Shown: positions 16,707 through 25,792, counted from the first letter of the stretch. The stretch: DNA of 64,000 nt from Mycobacterium sp. NS-7484 (GCF_001953975.1 NZ_MBEJ01000077.1:22939-86938), one strand, 5' to 3'. A program made the numbers and translations. The notes: generated from the sequence alone by a model not told the origin.

Positions 16707-18155
16707 TTATCGGTTCTCGGGGCGGGGCGAGGCAGCCGAATCTGCCGATCGGCCCACGAGGACCCCGCCGGCGAAGGCCGCCACGAGCACGCCGATGATC
16801 ACCCAGGCCAGCACGCTGGAGCCACCGACCAGATCGCTGAGATTCGTCAGGATCAGTGTCAGCGCGCCCAGCAGTCCGACCAGGCCCAGCGCCGGGGCGA
16901 TCCGGACCCGCCACAGCGACAGTCCATGCCGGTCACGACCGAAGTACACCAGCACCGCGACGCTGGTGGCGATCATCAGGAGCACCACCCCGACCGTGGT
17001 CGCACCGGCGAACCAGGTGTAGAACTGCGCGGCCGGATCCAGCCCGAACACCACAGCCGACACGACGCCGACCGCCACCACACCCGAGACCCACAAGGAC
17101 GCCAGGTGCGGTGAGCCGTGTCGATCGTGCGGCCGGCTGAGCACCGCGGGCAGGACGTCGCGTTGCGACAGCGCGAACACGTACCGCGAGGCCACGTTGT
17201 GGAAGGCCAGGATGCAGGCGAACAGACTGGTGAAGTACAGCACCGTGATGAGGTCGGCGCCCGCGGCACCGATGTAGCGACGCGCGGTGTCGCCCAGGAA
17301 GGTGGCACCCGAATCCGTGGCCTGCGCGACGGCCTGTTCGTCGCCCCACCCGGAGATCAGCGCCCAGCTGGTGACGGCGTAGAACACGCCGATCAGGACC
17401 AATGCCAGGTACGTGGCGCGGGGAATCGTCTGCTCGGGCGTGCGGGCCTCGTCCCGGAAGATCGCGGTGGCTTCGAAGCCGACATAGCTGATGATGGCGA
17501 ACAACAGCCCGATGCCGAGCGACCCGGACAGGACCGCATCCGGATCGACGATGCCCGAAGACAATCCGTGGTCGCCGCCGCGTGCCACGATCACCAGATC
17601 GAGCACCAGCACGATCGCGATCTCGGCGGTGAGCAGGACTCCCAGCACGCGACTGGACAATTCGATGTTGCGGTAGCCCAGGTAGGTGGTCACTGCGAAC
17701 GCCACCGCGGCGAACACCCACCACGGAAGGGCGGGGCCGCCGGCCAGTTCGAGGACACTGGCCCCGGCCGGGCCGAGCAGCCCGTATACGCCGGCCTCCA
17801 GCGCCACATAGCTCACCAGCGCGACGAACGCGATCCCGATGCCCGTGGGGAGTCCGAGCGACTGCCGAACATAGGAGAAGAAGGCACCGGCTTCCTCGAC
17901 ATACGGGGTCATCGCGGTGAACCCGACGGCGAACAGCAACAGCACCAGGGTCGCGGCGATGAAGGTAGCGGGAAATCCCGTTCCGTTACCCGAGGCGATA
18001 CCCAACGGCACGACACCGCCGATCACCCCCAGCGGCGCCGCGGCCGCGACGACCATGAACACGATCGAGGTGACGCCGAGGCTGCCGCGCAGCTGCCGCC
18101 CGGTGGCAGACGGTGGCGAGCCCAATGACTCCGGGACTGTGGTGGTTTCGGACAT
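16707..18155 (-). CDS. APC superfamily amino acid/polyamine permease
   Basis: Protein of 482 aa with about twelve to fourteen hydrophobic helices. The first helix has the substrate-site signature VVAAAAPLGVIGG, and helix 6 reads ISYVGFEATAIFRDEARTPEQTIPRA, typical of the APC amino-acid-polyamine-organocation family. Substrate cannot be told from sequence. The N-terminus is a Ser/Thr/Pro-rich cytoplasmic segment. Neighbouring genes give no operon context. Confidence 0.85.
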   Translation of the reverse strand: MSETTTVPESLGSPPSATGRQLRGSLGVTSIVFMVVAAAAPLGVIGGVVPLGIASGNGTGFPATFIAATLVLLLFAVGFTAMTPYVEEAGAFFSYVRQSLGLPTGIGIAFVALVSYVALEAGVYGLLGPAGASVLELAGGPALPWWVFAAVAFAVTTYLGYRNIELSSRVLGVLLTAEIAIVLVLDLVIVARGGDHGLSSGIVDPDAVLSGSLGIGLLFAIISYVGFEATAIFRDEARTPEQTIPRATYLALVLIGVFYAVTSWALISGWGDEQAVAQATDSGATFLGDTARRYIGAAGADLITVLYFTSLFACILAFHNVASRYVFALSQRDVLPAVLSRPHDRHGSPHLASLWVSGVVAVGVVSAVVFGLDPAAQFYTWFAGATTVGVVLLMIATSVAVLVYFGRDRHGLSLWRVRIAPALGLVGLLGALTLILTNLSDLVGGSSVLAWVIIGVLVAAFAGGVLVGRSADSAASPRPENR

Positions 18156-18263
18156 GGGCGACCGTCCTTCAGACAGCGGGTGCGTGGATATGACCCGCGG
18201 ACCATAGGGTCGCGTCGACCCGGCGCACCAGATCTCGCGTCACCGTGCGCAAAATTCGCCCGG

Positions 18264-19370
18264 CTACGTGCCGCCGAGGACGGCGAGCATGCCGGCGGCC
18301 GCCCGGGGCCAGGTGAACTGCTCGGCACGCCGCCGAGCACTGTGGCGCCGCTGGGTTTCGGGTCGGCTTATCACCGCGGTGACCGCGCGGGCGATGGCGT
18401 GCGCGTCGTTGTCCGCGGTGGCCCCGCTGTCGCTGGTGAGGATCTCGGCGAGCGCCGAGGTCCGGGACACCACCGCGGGCGTTCCGCAGGCCAGTGCTTC
18501 CAGCGCGGCCAGACCGAACGTCTCGTGCGGGCCCGGGGCAAGGGCGACGTCGGCCGAGGCCAGGATGGTCGCCACGGTGTCGCGGCAGCCGATGTACCCG
18601 GTGAACGCCACCGGCAGGCCGTCGGCATGGCGTTGCAGACGTGCCCGCAACGGCCCCTCGCCGACCACCACCAGACGGGCATCCACACCTGAATCCCGAA
18701 GGGCGGCAACGGTGTCGATGCTACGGTCGGCATGTTTTTCCACCGACAGCCGACCGCAGTGCACCAGCAGGGTCTGTTGCGGGGCGGCCCACCGGCTGCG
18801 CATCCGGACCGAGTGGCGTCGCGGGTGGAACTGTTCGAGGTCCACGCCCAGGGGCACCGTCGCGACATTGTCCGCGCCGATCCGGTCGAACTCCTCGCGT
18901 GCGAAGGCCGTCGTGCACACCACCGCGTCGTAGTTCGCCGCGCTGCGCCGATTGGCGAAGTCCGCGACGGCCCGGGCGGCCGACGCCGGCAGCACCTGAC
19001 CGACCAACCGGTCCAGCCGTTCGTGCGAGATCATCACGGTGGCCACGTCACGGTCACGCCCCCACGGACCCAGCGACCGCAGGGTCAACCGGTCCGACAC
19101 CTCGATGGCGTCGGGGCGCAGCCGCTGCAGCAGCGCGGTCACCGGCCCCGGAAGCACCGCCCGGTAACCGCCGGTGAACGGGATGAGCCTGGCGGGCAGC
19201 GAGATTCGTACGACGCCGCTGGGCAGCACGTGCCGGTCCGGATGCGCACCGGGCACGACGAGGAACACCTCGTGTCCCAACGCCCGATACTCGGCGCCGA
19301 GCCGGTCGACCGCGGTGCGCAGACCGCCCGAGCGCGGGCCGTAGAAGTTGGCGACCTGGACAACCCGCAT
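18264..19370 (-). CDS. Glycosyltransferase family 4 (mannosyltransferase-like)
   Basis: Protein of 368 aa with a GT-B fold. The N-terminal domain opens MRVVQVANFYGPRSGGLRTAV, with the GG loop that binds the sugar-nucleotide phosphate. The C-terminal domain has VHCGRLSVEKHADRSI and the EX7E motif in PHETFGLAALEALACGTP. It resembles mycobacterial lipid-linked mannosyltransferases such as MgtA and other GT4 enzymes, so a cytoplasmic-face envelope glycosylation step is likely; donor and acceptor are unknown. ATG 19370 is chosen because it starts the Rossmann strand exactly. An open frame continues upstream to 19898 through the divergent SDR gene and is not coding. Confidence 0.87.
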   Translation of the reverse strand: MRVVQVANFYGPRSGGLRTAVDRLGAEYRALGHEVFLVVPGAHPDRHVLPSGVVRISLPARLIPFTGGYRAVLPGPVTALLQRLRPDAIEVSDRLTLRSLGPWGRDRDVATVMISHERLDRLVGQVLPASAARAVADFANRRSAANYDAVVCTTAFAREEFDRIGADNVATVPLGVDLEQFHPRRHSVRMRSRWAAPQQTLLVHCGRLSVEKHADRSIDTVAALRDSGVDARLVVVGEGPLRARLQRHADGLPVAFTGYIGCRDTVATILASADVALAPGPHETFGLAALEALACGTPAVVSRTSALAEILTSDSGATADNDAHAIARAVTAVISRPETQRRHSARRRAEQFTWPRAAAGMLAVLGGT

Positions 19371-19511
19371 GCCCCCGATCACAACCGGGTTGCATGTGCG
19401 GTCAACAACGCCGTTGCCACCATGACCTGAACAGCCGCTGAACAAGCACGGGACGATCAGACGAAATGCCGAATCGCCGCGGTGGAACCGCACGCGGCGG
19501 ATACTCATCCG

Positions 19512-20438
19512 ATGGGCGGCACACCGGACCCGGAGGCGCTGGCCGGACGCATCGCAGTGGTGGCCGGGGCCACCCGCGGCGCCGGCCGCGGGATCGCCGC
19601 GGCGCTCGGTGAAGCGGGCGCGACCGTGGTGTGCACCGGCCGAAGCAGCCGATGCGGAAGTCGCGACTCGGACTACGACCGGCCCGAAACCATCGAGGAA
19701 ACAGCGGAATTGGTCTCGGAACTCGGCGGCACCGGTATCGCCGTGCAGGTCGACCATCTCGATGTGACGCAAGTGCGCAAGCTGGCCGGGCGACTCAAGG
19801 CCGATTACACCCACATTGACATCCTCGTCAACGACATCTGGGGCGCCGAGGTGCTCAAAGGACCCCCGGACACCTGGGGCCGGCCGATGTGGCAGCACGA
19901 CCTCGACGACGGGTTACGGATGATGCGCCTGGGTTTGGACACCCATCTGATCACCTCGCACTCCCTGCTGCCACTGCTCGCGGACCGACCCGGCGGGCTG
20001 CTGGTCGAGATCACCGATGGCACAACCGAATTCAATGCCGCCAACCCGCGTCTCTCGGTCTTCTACGATCTGGTCAAAAATGCGGTGAACCGGCTGGCCT
20101 TCAGCCATGGCTACGAGCTCGCGGCGTTCGGTGCCACCGCCGTGGCGGTCACACCGGGATGGCTGCGCTCGGAGATGATGCTCGACAACTATGGCGTCAC
20201 CGAGGCCAACTGGCGGTGTGCGCTGGATCTGGCGCGCACCGACGGCTACCCGGCCGCACCGCCCGGTTTCGCCGAGTCGGAGTCGCCACGCTTCGTGGGA
20301 CGCGGTGTTGCCGCGATGGCCGCCGATCCGGACCGGGCCCGCTGGAATCAGCGTTCGGTCAGCTCGTCGGCGCTGGCCCGCCACTACGGATTCACCGACC
20401 TCGACGGGCGGCTGCCCGACGTATGGCTGCCGCTGTAA
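19512..20438 (+). CDS. Short-chain dehydrogenase/reductase (DHRS1-like)
   Basis: Protein of 308 aa. The nucleotide site GATRGAGRGIAAALG (about 20-34) fits TGxxxGxG. The usual NAG becomes NDIWGAE (about 105-111), and the catalytic YxxxK is YDLVK. The residue 13 positions before that Tyr is Thr, not Ser. Together with the long insert after strand 4 and a C-terminal extension ending DLDGRLPDVWLPL, this matches DHRS1-like SDRs of uncertain substrate. ATG 19512 is preferred; GTG 19482 would add ten residues. Divergent from the glycosyltransferase gene. Confidence 0.83.
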   Translation: MGGTPDPEALAGRIAVVAGATRGAGRGIAAALGEAGATVVCTGRSSRCGSRDSDYDRPETIEETAELVSELGGTGIAVQVDHLDVTQVRKLAGRLKADYTHIDILVNDIWGAEVLKGPPDTWGRPMWQHDLDDGLRMMRLGLDTHLITSHSLLPLLADRPGGLLVEITDGTTEFNAANPRLSVFYDLVKNAVNRLAFSHGYELAAFGATAVAVTPGWLRSEMMLDNYGVTEANWRCALDLARTDGYPAAPPGFAESESPRFVGRGVAAMAADPDRARWNQRSVSSSALARHYGFTDLDGRLPDVWLPL

Positions 20439-20501
20439 GCGCACGTCAGCGCACAGCATCGGCACCGGTAGACATTTTTTCAAATCTGTTCACCGATTTC
20501 G

Positions 20502-20530
20502 TTGACACCGGCGCAAGCGGATTGTTCTAT
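20502..20530 (+). promoter_or_regulatory. Candidate SigA promoter for a leaderless mRNA
   Basis: TTGACA (20502-20507), 17 bp, then TTCTAT (20525-20530). The GTG start of the amidohydrolase lies only 6 bp after the -10-like element, about where transcription would start, and no ribosome-binding site precedes it. Leaderless mRNAs are common in mycobacteria. Confidence 0.45.
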
Positions 20531-20536
20531 GACTGA

Positions 20537-22318
20537 GTGAGCTTCGACACAATCATCCGGAACGGCCGCTGGTTCGACGGCACCGGCGCCCCGTCGGCGC
20601 TGCGCACCATCGGTATTCGCGACGGGCACGTGGTGGCCATCTCCCCCGACGCCCTCGACGAGACGGACTGCCCACAGATCATCGACGCCACCGGCAAATG
20701 GGTGCTACCGGGGATGCTGGACATCCACACGCATTACGACGTCGAGGTGCTGAACGGCCCGTCGTTGTCGGAGTCCCTGCGCCACGGCGTGACCACCGCG
20801 ATGCTCGGCTCGTGCTCGTTGTCGACCGTCCACGTCGGTGGAGTCGACGCGGGTGATCTGTTCGGCCGGGTCGAGGCGATCCCACGCGACCAGGTCATCA
20901 CCGCGGTCGACGAGCACAAGACCTGGACCAGCTGCGGCGAATACGTCTCGGCATTGGAGTCACTGCCGCTCGGGCCGAATCTGGCCGCCTTCATCGGGCA
21001 TTCCGACATGCGCACCGCGGTGATGGGCCTGGACCGGGCCACCCGGAAAGACGAACGGCCCACCGCCGCCGAACAGGCCCGCATGGAGCAGATGCTGGCC
21101 GAGGCGCTGGACGCCGGATTCGTCGGAATGTCGTCCCAGCAACTGCTTTTCGACAAGATCGACGGAGACACCTGCCGATCGCGCACGCTGCCGTCGACCT
21201 ACGCCCGCCCCCGCGAACTGCGCCGGCTCAAATCGATGCTGCGCCGCGCCGGCCGGGTGCTGCAGTCCGGGCCCGACATCCAGAATCCGCTCAACCTGGC
21301 CTCACAGGTCGCCCAGTCGCTCGGGGTGTTCCGCAAGCCGCTCAAGACCAGCCTGCTCTCGGCCGCCGACGTCAAGGCCAACCCGTACGCGATCTGGATC
21401 ATGGGACCGCTGGCCCGCGCGGCCAACGCGCTCGGTGGCAACTTCCGCTGGCAACATCTTCCCGTGCCGTTCGAGGTCTACGCCGACGGCATCGACCTGG
21501 TGGTGTTCGAGGAGTTCGGGTCCGGGGCGGCCGCACTGCACCTGCGCGACGAGGTCGAGCGCAACACCCTCCTGCGCGACGAGTCCTACCGGCGCCGGTT
21601 CCGCAAGGACTACGACAGCAAGTTCGGTGTACGCGTGTGGCACCGCGACTTCTTCGACGCCGACATCGTGGCGTGCCCGGACGAATCCGTGGTGGGCAAG
21701 TCGTTCGGCCAGGTCGGGCAGGACCGCGGCGGGCTGCACCCCGTCGACGCCTTCCTGGACCTGGTGCTCGAGCACGGCACCGCGATCCGCTGGCGGACCA
21801 CGATCTCCAACCACCGACCCGAAGTGCTCAAGAAGCTGGCCCGCGACCCGGGCATCCAGCTCGGCTTCTCCGATGCCGGTGCCCACCTGCGCAACATGGC
21901 CTTCTACAACATGGGGCTGCGGCTCCTGCGCCACGTCCGCGACGCCGAACGGGCGGGCAATCCGTTCATGTCGATCGAACGGGCGGTACACCGACTCACC
22001 GGTGAGCTCGCCGACTGGTACCGGATCGACGCCGGACACCTGCGCATCGGGGACCGTGCCGACGTCGTCGTCATCGACCCCGAGCGCCTCGACGACTCTC
22101 TCGACGCCTACGCCGAGGAGACCGTCGACCACTACGGCGGCCTGTCACGCATGGTGAACCGCAACGACGAGACCGTGACCGCGGTACTCGTCGGCGGCCG
22201 TACGGTATTCGCCGACGGCGAGCTGACCGCCCTGGTGGGGCACCAACGTACCGGCCGGTTCCTACGAGCCGGCGATCGCGCGTCCGTCGAGAAAGGTCAA
22301 TTGTCCAGTGCCCGTTGA
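20537..22318 (+). CDS. N-acyl-D-amino-acid deacylase-like amidohydrolase
   Basis: Protein of 593 aa of the amidohydrolase-3/D-aminoacylase group. The metal site motif DIHTHYD gives His64 and His66, FIGHSDMR supplies a further His region (about 154), and FSDAGAH (about 440-450) supplies the catalytic Asp. The N- and C-terminal segments (IIRNGRWFDGTGAP; AVLVGGRTVFADGELT) form the beta-sandwich. The usual carbamylated Lys or bridging Cys is not obvious by eye; GSCSL near 90-96 may hold the Cys of D-aminoacylases. Cytoplasmic; true substrate unknown. It overlaps the next start by 11 bp, forming a two-gene unit. Confidence 0.85.
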   Translation: MSFDTIIRNGRWFDGTGAPSALRTIGIRDGHVVAISPDALDETDCPQIIDATGKWVLPGMLDIHTHYDVEVLNGPSLSESLRHGVTTAMLGSCSLSTVHVGGVDAGDLFGRVEAIPRDQVITAVDEHKTWTSCGEYVSALESLPLGPNLAAFIGHSDMRTAVMGLDRATRKDERPTAAEQARMEQMLAEALDAGFVGMSSQQLLFDKIDGDTCRSRTLPSTYARPRELRRLKSMLRRAGRVLQSGPDIQNPLNLASQVAQSLGVFRKPLKTSLLSAADVKANPYAIWIMGPLARAANALGGNFRWQHLPVPFEVYADGIDLVVFEEFGSGAAALHLRDEVERNTLLRDESYRRRFRKDYDSKFGVRVWHRDFFDADIVACPDESVVGKSFGQVGQDRGGLHPVDAFLDLVLEHGTAIRWRTTISNHRPEVLKKLARDPGIQLGFSDAGAHLRNMAFYNMGLRLLRHVRDAERAGNPFMSIERAVHRLTGELADWYRIDAGHLRIGDRADVVVIDPERLDDSLDAYAEETVDHYGGLSRMVNRNDETVTAVLVGGRTVFADGELTALVGHQRTGRFLRAGDRASVEKGQLSSAR

Positions 22319-22751
22319 GGAAACCGTTCGAAGCATGTGGAAAGCCCTGTCGGACCGAAACTGGGAGCTGCTCAAGACCTACCTGTCGGACGACTGCATC
22401 TACCTCGACATGCCGGTCGGGCCCGCCGCGGCCGCCAAAGGGCCCGAGGACATCGTCAAGCGCCTCAAGATCGGCTTGGAACCCCTGTCCTCCTATGAGA
22501 ACTTCTCCGGCTTACTGGTTCACAACGGAGCCGATGCCATGTACGAGCACCATGAGCAATGGCATTGGCCCAGTGGGGAATCCGCGGTGCTGAAGTTCGT
22601 CACCGTCCACCGGGTGGAAAACGGCAAGGTCACGCTGTGGAAGGACTACTGGGACATGAGCGCGCTGGCCGACCATGCCCCACCGGACTGGATGGAGAAT
22701 TTCGCCACCGCCGACATGTCGTGGGTGTTCGACGCCACGGGGCTGGTCTGA
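22308..22751 (+). CDS. NTF2-like/limonene-epoxide-hydrolase-like protein
   Basis: Protein of 147 aa starting at GTG 22308 after an AAAGG site, overlapping the amidohydrolase stop. A single NTF2-like alpha+beta cone domain: MWKALSDRNWELLKTYLSDDCIYLDMPVGP, then NFSGLLVHNGADAMYEHHEQW and VENGKVTLWKDYWDMSAL. The family contains limonene-1,2-epoxide hydrolase and EphG (Rv2740), where a charged relay sits in the W-R/K-D-x-x-D region; LWKDYWD lies there. It may act on a product of the coupled amidohydrolase or be a binding protein. Confidence 0.82.
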   Translation: MPVEETVRSMWKALSDRNWELLKTYLSDDCIYLDMPVGPAAAAKGPEDIVKRLKIGLEPLSSYENFSGLLVHNGADAMYEHHEQWHWPSGESAVLKFVTVHRVENGKVTLWKDYWDMSALADHAPPDWMENFATADMSWVFDATGLV

Positions 22752-22768
22752 GCGAGGCCGGCAGCCGA

Positions 22769-23134
22769 TCAGCCGATATCCCAGACCAGACAGAACGGGT
22801 GCCCGGCCGGATCCCGGAACACCCGGAAGTTGTTCTCGCCGACGGCATCGGTGACCCGCGTCGCGCCCAGCGCCAGCACCGCGCGCTCGGCCGCGTCCGG
22901 ATCGTCGACCAGGATGTCGAGGTGAATCTGCTGTGACCCCCGCGGATCGGGAAACACCGGCGGCTCGTGCTGCGGTGACTGCTGGCAGGCCACCCGCCGG
23001 CCGTCCGGATCCGTCACCACCACCCAGGTCTCGTCCTCGGTGGTGATCTCGCCCCCGAGCAGCCCGGCATAGAACTCGGCCAGCGCCCGCGGATTTCGGG
23101 TGTCCAACACGGTGGAGCGGAGTCGTCCGATCAT
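22769..23134 (-). CDS. VOC/glyoxalase superfamily protein
   Basis: Protein of 121 aa with the two beta-alpha-beta-beta-beta modules of the vicinal-oxygen-chelate fold: RLRSTVLDTRNPRALAEFYAGLLGG (module 1) and QQIHLDILVDDPDAAERAVLALGATRV (module 2), ending FRDPAGHPFCLVWDIG. His in IHLDI and the acidic end are typical metal-site positions, but without all ligands recognisable the function (lyase, dioxygenase or resistance protein) cannot be set. The ATG at 23134 starts the first strand. Confidence 0.82.
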   Translation of the reverse strand: MIGRLRSTVLDTRNPRALAEFYAGLLGGEITTEDETWVVVTDPDGRRVACQQSPQHEPPVFPDPRGSQQIHLDILVDDPDAAERAVLALGATRVTDAVGENNFRVFRDPAGHPFCLVWDIG

Positions 23135-23178
23135 GACGGCTGGATTGCCGTGCCGACGGCTCGACAAACCGGCGCAGG

Positions 23179-23661
23179 TCAGAGGGTCAGCTTGCAGCTC
23201 TGGCCGATGTCGAGGGTGCGCAGCATCCGGCCCATGCCGAGCCACATCGCACACGACAGCGCCAGGTCGGTGAGCAACTCGGCGTCGAAGTGCTCGCCGG
23301 CCCGGTCCCAGAAGTCCTCGTCGTCCCGCAATTCGGTGTGGCCGGTGGCGAATCGGTGCGCGAACTCGGCGGCGATCCGCTCCTGGGCCGAATAGCCGGG
23401 CCAGGTCCGCCAGTCGGCGGCATGGTCGTAGAGATCCTCGTCCACCCCCGCCGCGGCGCCTTCCGAATCACGGGTGTTCTGGCACACCGTGCATTCGTTG
23501 TCGAGCGCGATCACCATCCGGGCCAGTTCGCGAACCCGTAGCGGCAGCCGACCCTTGGTGTACACCGCGTTGGTGAAGTTGGCCATCGCGGTGCCGATGT
23601 CAGGCGATGTGAGGATCCAGCCGGCCACGTCGTCGTCGGGGAAGTCTCCGATACGGCTCAT
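23179..23661 (-). CDS. Carboxymuconolactone decarboxylase/AhpD-like protein
   Basis: Protein of 160 aa, all-helical. The AhpD-type redox pair is C57-T-V-C60 in LDNECTVCQNTRD. The His that usually follows three residues after the second Cys is replaced (Arg64), so peroxidase activity is uncertain. ATG 23661 is chosen over 23688 because it begins the conserved region and leaves a perfect KstR-type operator 31 bp upstream. Proteins of this type are often encoded beside steroid and fatty-acid genes; here it is probably part of the KstR regulon. Confidence 0.85.
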   Translation of the reverse strand: MSRIGDFPDDDVAGWILTSPDIGTAMANFTNAVYTKGRLPLRVRELARMVIALDNECTVCQNTRDSEGAAAGVDEDLYDHAADWRTWPGYSAQERIAAEFAHRFATGHTELRDDEDFWDRAGEHFDAELLTDLALSCAMWLGMGRMLRTLDIGQSCKLTL

Positions 23662-23691
23662 GGCCGAATCGTACGCGCGGCCGACCATTTC

Positions 23692-23705
23692 TGGAACAAG
23701 TTCTA
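23692..23705 (-). promoter_or_regulatory. KstR-type operator upstream of AhpD-like gene
   Basis: TGGAACAAGTTCTA matches TnnAACnnGTTnnA at every fixed position. It lies 31 bp upstream of the start of the minus-strand AhpD-like gene and overlaps the TAG stop codon of the preceding MFS gene (23703-23705). Confidence 0.8.
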
Positions 23706-25763
23706 ATTTGTTGTCTTCGCGCCGGCCAGCGCGGGGGTTCGCTCGTCGTCACCCCAGTCCCGCTGCACAACAACCCGGTGCGCGATGCGCTCGAGGGCGG
23801 CCTCGACCTGGGCCCGGTCCGGGCGACCTTCGAAAGACGGTGACTCCCCCAGCTTCTCGACGATTCTTCCCACCAGTGCGGCGGAAACTCCGTCGACCTG
23901 ACGTAAGCCACTCTGGGTCAACCACAGACTGTCACCGGTGCGCAGCACGTAACCGTCCTGAACCAGGCGGTTGAACGTCGGTTCCAGCACTTCGTAAGGT
24001 ACGACGAGCCGATCGGCGATCTCGGTCAGGCGGGCGGAGCCGAACACCTGGCTGTGCCGGTAGATCTTGAGCAGTGCCCACAGTCCGGCCACATCGAGCT
24101 CACATCCCGGGCTCCCGGCGACGGTCCGCAATCGGATCTCGGGTGAGCTGCGCATCAACCGACTGATCACGGTCTCCAGCACCTGGTCCGCCGACTCCGC
24201 GCTGGGCATGCCGAAGCCTTCGCCCAGATCGGCCGCCAGCGTCGTCTCGGCCTCGAGCAGCGGCACCTCTTTGAGGAACAGGGCCACCACGAAACCCAGC
24301 AGGGCCACCGGCGCCGCGCACAGGAACACCAGATCTAGCGCGTCGGCATAGGCGTTGACGATCGGAGCGGCGACCTCTGGCGGCAGCTCGTGCAGGGCCT
24401 TGGGTGAGGCGCCCGCGACGGCCGGCGCGCCACTGTCAGCCAGCGCACCGGGCAGCCGGTCGGACAGGAACCCGGCAAACAGCGACCCGAAGATCGCCGC
24501 GCCGAACGAACTGCCGATCGTCCGGAAGAACGTCACGCCGGAGGTTGCCACGCCCAGATCGGCGAAACTCGACGTGTTCTGCACGATGAGGACCAGCACC
24601 TGCATGCACATGCCGATACCGGCGCCGAGGATCAACAGGTACAGCGACTGCAGCGGGATGGGCGTCGCGGCATTCATCCGGGACAGCAGCACGAAACCGA
24701 CCAGCATGATCGCCGTTCCGGCGACCGGGTAGATCTTGTAACGCCCGGTGCCCACCAGACTGCCGCTGACGGTCGAGGTGATCAGCAGCCCGAGCACCAT
24801 CGGCATGGTCCGCAGACCGGACTCTGACGGCGAGACGCCGTCGACGAACTGCATGAAGGTCGGCATGAACGTCAGCGCACCGAGCATCGCGAACCCAACC
24901 ACCAGCGACAGCACACAGCACATCGAGAACACGGGGTTTCGGAACAGCCGCATCGGCAGGATCGGCTCGGCGGCCCGCAGCTCCACCCGCACGAACATCG
25001 CCAGTGCCAGGACAGAACCGATGACCAACCCGATGATGACGGGTGACGTCCAGGCCAGCTCGCCGCCGAGACTGGTCGCCAAGGTGAGACCGGACGCGCC
25101 GATCCCGACCCAGACGATGCCGGCGTAATCGATGACCGGTCGGGCAGTCCGGACCGCCAGCGCCGGGATGGTGGCGGCCGAGACCACCAGGACGACAACC
25201 CCGACCGGGATGCTGAGCCAGAACGCCCACCGCCAGCCGAGGTGATCGGTGACGAACCCGCCCAGCAGTGGGCCGGCCACGGTGGTGACACCGAACACCG
25301 CCCCGAGCGCACCCTGATACCGACCCCGATCACGCAGCGGGATCACCTCGGCGATCAACGCCGACGACGTCACCATGATCGCGCCGCCGCCGATGCCCTG
25401 CAGGGCCCGCGCGGCCACCAGCATGGCCATCGAACCCGACAGCCCGCTGAGCACCGAGCCCACGAGAAAACACAGGACGGCGGTCTGATACACCGCTTTG
25501 CGCCCGAAGATGTCGCCCACCTTGCCGACGACGGCGGTGACGACTGTCGAAGCCAACAGGTAGCTGGTCACCACCCAGGCCTGATGGCCGGCACCGCCGA
25601 GATCGGCCACCACGGTGGGCAGTGCGGTGGCGACGATGGTCTGGTTGAGCGAGGCCAGCAGCATGCCGAGCAGGACGGCGACGAACACCAGGTTGCGTCG
25701 GCGCACGCTGAGCAGCGGTGCGCCGCCGGTCGACTGTTCGTCGGTTGTCGTCGGGCTGCTCAT
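23703..25763 (-). CDS. DHA2-family MFS exporter with C-terminal winged-helix-like domain (Rv1877-like)
   Basis: Protein of 686 aa. Residues about 20-520 form the 14-helix drug:H+ antiporter core, with motif A VGKVGDIFGRKAVYQ, motif B ARALQGIGGGAIM and motif C GALGAVFGVTTVAGPLLGG. About 545-686 is a soluble domain with a MarR/winged-helix-like run (VAGLWALLKIYRHSQVFGSARLTEIADRLVVP, then FNRLVQDGYVLRTGDSLWLTQSG). Rv1877 has the same length and lies beside bfrA in M. tuberculosis, as here. ATG 25763 follows an AAAGGATC site. Substrate unknown; other EmrB/QacA members export drugs or lipids. Confidence 0.88.
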   Translation of the reverse strand: MSSPTTTDEQSTGGAPLLSVRRRNLVFVAVLLGMLLASLNQTIVATALPTVVADLGGAGHQAWVVTSYLLASTVVTAVVGKVGDIFGRKAVYQTAVLCFLVGSVLSGLSGSMAMLVAARALQGIGGGAIMVTSSALIAEVIPLRDRGRYQGALGAVFGVTTVAGPLLGGFVTDHLGWRWAFWLSIPVGVVVLVVSAATIPALAVRTARPVIDYAGIVWVGIGASGLTLATSLGGELAWTSPVIIGLVIGSVLALAMFVRVELRAAEPILPMRLFRNPVFSMCCVLSLVVGFAMLGALTFMPTFMQFVDGVSPSESGLRTMPMVLGLLITSTVSGSLVGTGRYKIYPVAGTAIMLVGFVLLSRMNAATPIPLQSLYLLILGAGIGMCMQVLVLIVQNTSSFADLGVATSGVTFFRTIGSSFGAAIFGSLFAGFLSDRLPGALADSGAPAVAGASPKALHELPPEVAAPIVNAYADALDLVFLCAAPVALLGFVVALFLKEVPLLEAETTLAADLGEGFGMPSAESADQVLETVISRLMRSSPEIRLRTVAGSPGCELDVAGLWALLKIYRHSQVFGSARLTEIADRLVVPYEVLEPTFNRLVQDGYVLRTGDSLWLTQSGLRQVDGVSAALVGRIVEKLGESPSFEGRPDRAQVEAALERIAHRVVVQRDWGDDERTPALAGAKTTN

Positions 25764-25792
25764 GAGATCCTTTCGCCGGCCTGGGGTCAGCA

